Shown: positions 61,309-64,000 of the stretch, piece by piece | Layout of the letters: every line of letters starts with the position of its first letter | How positions within the stretch are numbered: the stretch's first letter is position 1 | Assembly (NCBI RefSeq): GCF_014839805.1 | Contig: NC_051141.1 | Location: 7,324,777 to 7,388,776, forward strand | Reading direction: 5' to 3' | Origin: Manduca sexta | Taxonomy: Eukaryota; Arthropoda; Insecta; Lepidoptera; Sphingidae | DNA: 64,000 bases | Program-made: the position numbers and the translations under genes | Notes under the pieces: generated by a model | What the model saw: only the letters and a program-made list of their open reading frames with translations | Told to the model about the DNA's origin: nothing | Database searches by the model: none

Positions 61309-64000
61309 TACAATGGGCACACATCGTCAGTCCAGGTGTAGACTTTTGCTATACACACCCGATTATGCATAAAGTTATTACTGACTAGCCCATTGTGCGA
61401 ACCGCTGTATATAATTGTGAATACAACTGTATATTTTAGCGAAATATATGTTACCAACCGCACATTGTGCGAGGTCAACACATATCAAATATCTACTGCG
61501 ACTGTTGTTAAAATGAAATAGTATCAGTGCTATCATTTTATTCGAACTGTGCAAATTCAAGTACTGTACCTAAAATACAAAACCATGAGAAAAAGCAGTT
61601 GCATTAATAGTTTCCTTTTTCGCTGATAGGCGTTTTTTATGGAAAAATATACTAGGAATAATGTTATGAATGGTGTTAAATAAAATAAGTATAAATTCCA
61701 CAGATATATAATAGATACTGTGAATTATTTTATATTGAAACGACTGATTGAGTTGTAACTTTTTCCTACTATCGACTATGTGCGCGATGGATCGACGAAC
61801 AAGCTTTTAATACTATAGTGTGGTTCTGTTTTAAAGAAAATCGATTGATTTCGTTTTACTTTAAATTCGCTTATAAAGTTCTTATTAATACTATGAATAT
61901 AATATTTACTCACAATTTCTTTGCATCATCCTCCTAGCATGTATCCTTTGAATATAATTTCTATTTCTTATGAAGTTCGTAACAGTAATTCACGTTACAG
62001 AAAGAAATATAAACTCAATAGCCTAAGCTGGTAAATGTCAAAATCGAAAGTCTTTGTACCGAAAAAGCAAAACTAAATAGAGATGTAAAAATATATAAGC
62101 CAAAATGTATGTAATATAGCAATATATTTCACAAAAACATCTTCTACCAATTTGATGGTAAAAGTGGAAGGGCGTCCTCCCGATAACGCTTATACCGTGC
62201 GGTAAGCCATGCCAAGATTTAAATATAGCAGTACGTCTCGCCATTACACTGTATTACAACTGACAGCCAAGTCACATGAAAAAAATATTGCACATATTTT
62301 TGTACCATTTTACAACAGTAATGACAAAACTTATTTCCAATTACGGTGAGGTTTATCCACATATTATATTAACTTTATAAATCACTAATGGATGCGACGA
62401 AAGATCTGGTGCCAACTAATGTCATTCTATTTATATTTGTTATTAAACTTGCATTGAAAATTTACTGCACGACCATTTAGCTATAGATGAAGTGGAAAGC
62501 TGGATTAAGGCCCACTGATAAGCTTACACACTGGAATTTTGTCAGTCGGCTATGCCAAACATCAACGTGTTAAAGCAAATAGCAGATTGGAGATTAAACT
62601 GCTCTTAAAGTTTGATAGTTGCATTTATAAACAGATAAGGCTACGATATTCCATTGTAGAGATAGCAATACTATACTATTATAGTAATATATGAAGAATG
62701 AAATTAATTTAGAAATAAAATAATTAAATAATATTATTCGTTGCCTCCAACAAAGTAATTTTTTCTCATTCTCTATAAAATAAACAACATACTTTTCGTA
62801 GGTGTAACATAAATATTATACAATATAGCTATAATTCATTTGCAATAAATGTTTTAAAATTAGTGTGGTGTACAGTATTTATCTCAAGCTACCTGTTGAT
62901 ATAGAATATATCTGAGTAGACTAAAATAAATTTATAGGCAAAAAATATGACCATCTGAAGGAATTTTAAACAAACTCTTTGCGTACAAGTTCTTTTTATC
63001 TCGCATCGATAGAAAAAACGAGCTGAGTTCAATACTGCTGCATATGACTTAATTTTCTCCATTAAGTCAAATGCATTAAAGTCGATATTTCCACTCGCTT
63101 CAATTGTTCCAAATAGTTGAAAGTTAGCAAATGTAAGCTGCCTAGATTGTATTATGTATTAGTCTATAGTATCTTTTATGGACTTAAAGATCCGCCACAT
63201 TCATTGTGCCCAAGAATACTTTAAGTTGAGCGAAAATTTAAAGTTTAAATAAGTAATAAAAAACGACCAAATAGTTCATAATTTTTAAAAGTAAATTGCT
63301 AACGTATCAAATATTTTCATTATTTAGAAGAGCTTTCTTTTAAATCATGATCGCAATAGTGTCATTATAAATACCTCGGCACTGATACAATTAATAAAAT
63401 TACCCGTTGTAAGTCTGTTATTCTATTTTACATAATATACAGGTTCTTATCGCTTCGGAATCCCTCGTGGATGATGAAATTCTGATTGTTGTTTGCACCA
63501 TTTTTCAATTATTCAAGAAAGTTATATTTACCCGAACACACTTGTGGCAAACATCAAGGTACAAAAAAATACGGAAATTAATCTCTCTGTATTTTTGCTA
63601 ACATCAAAGTATCAGAATATATTTATTTTTATGCAAGCACGAGAAAGTACCGCCACTGCGCCTGATGGTATGTAGAACGGGGTCCAGTGGAATACGACTG
63701 ACGGGAGATGGTTACCCTTAGCAATCGACACATTCATATCGGCTTGTGGAAACCAGATAATATATGACGGTCCATTGTTACTAAGATATAATTTCTCATT
63801 ATTAGATTAGTATTTCTCAATTTATTATCATTAATCGCATATTTAAGCCGTCCTTCTATTTATAAACGTATTAATAGCACAATGCCATCCCGATCAAACA
63901 GTCAAAACCCCTCTTCCAAGTAGAAGACAGACCATTGTTAAATTATAAAAAAATGTCACACTTCAGTATCGGATAGTTGATGAGGATACGAGCGCAAACA
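61309..64000 (-). repeat. Large inverted repeat, right arm
   Basis: Reverse complement of 47718-50410, running off the window end. By eye over about 450 bp (48041-48490 against 63660-63210) I counted about a dozen single-base differences plus a one-base indel, so the arms are clearly homologous but not identical. Confidence 0.95.
63610..63735 (-). repeat. Interspersed repeat, family C (in right arm)
   Basis: The counterpart of 47985-48115 in the inverted arm, with small differences such as 'tttctcgtgc' in place of 'tgtctcgtgc' on the repeat strand. Confidence 0.55.

Overview
The window looks like nuclear DNA from a moth or butterfly (Lepidoptera). It is AT-rich and has almost no long open reading frames. 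It carries many repeats of kinds I know from lepidopteran genomes: a tRNA-derived SINE with an (ATT)n tail, RTE-type LINE tails ending in (GATGAT)n, and copies of an interspersed repeat with a 'cttcgcccgcgtgg' head. No bacterial operon, rRNA, free-standing tRNA gene, CRISPR array or intact transposase is visible. There are two assembly gaps of exactly 500 N (11003-11502 and 50411-50910).

Layout: 1-11002 is AT-rich intergenic or intronic sequence with scattered repeat remnants. 11503-35170 is similar, with SINEs, LINE debris, a GC-rich 571-bp retroposon inserted inside a SINE (13-bp target duplication), and a GC-rich island with a near-consensus RFX X-box (26410-26423). 33472-34988 is a nested repeat: a lepidopteran interspersed element split by an insertion that carries a broken, internally deleted copy of a transposon-associated zinc-finger protein family. 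35174-35914 and about 42661-43583 hold the only two convincing coding exons. Both are on the + strand, GC-rich, low in complexity and closed by a GTAAGT splice donor in the same reading phase, so they could be alternative first exons of one long-intron gene. Downstream exons are not in the window.

The right part is dominated by repeats. A 170-172-bp tandem array (about 51190-53090) and an unrelated ~151-bp array (about 54205-55606) each mix two unit subtypes. They lie between two arms of a large inverted repeat, 47718-50410 (+) and 61309-64000 (-), which match closely base for base. The left arm stops exactly at an N gap and the right arm runs off the window end. This pattern fits a haplotig or inverted scaffolding error at least as well as a real palindrome, and should be resolved before anything in the last 16 kb is treated as biology.

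No complete gene or multi-gene pathway is present, so a joint function cannot be described. The most informative content is repeat biology (SINE/LINE tail sharing, nested insertions, satellite-like arrays), the two candidate exons and the inverted duplication.
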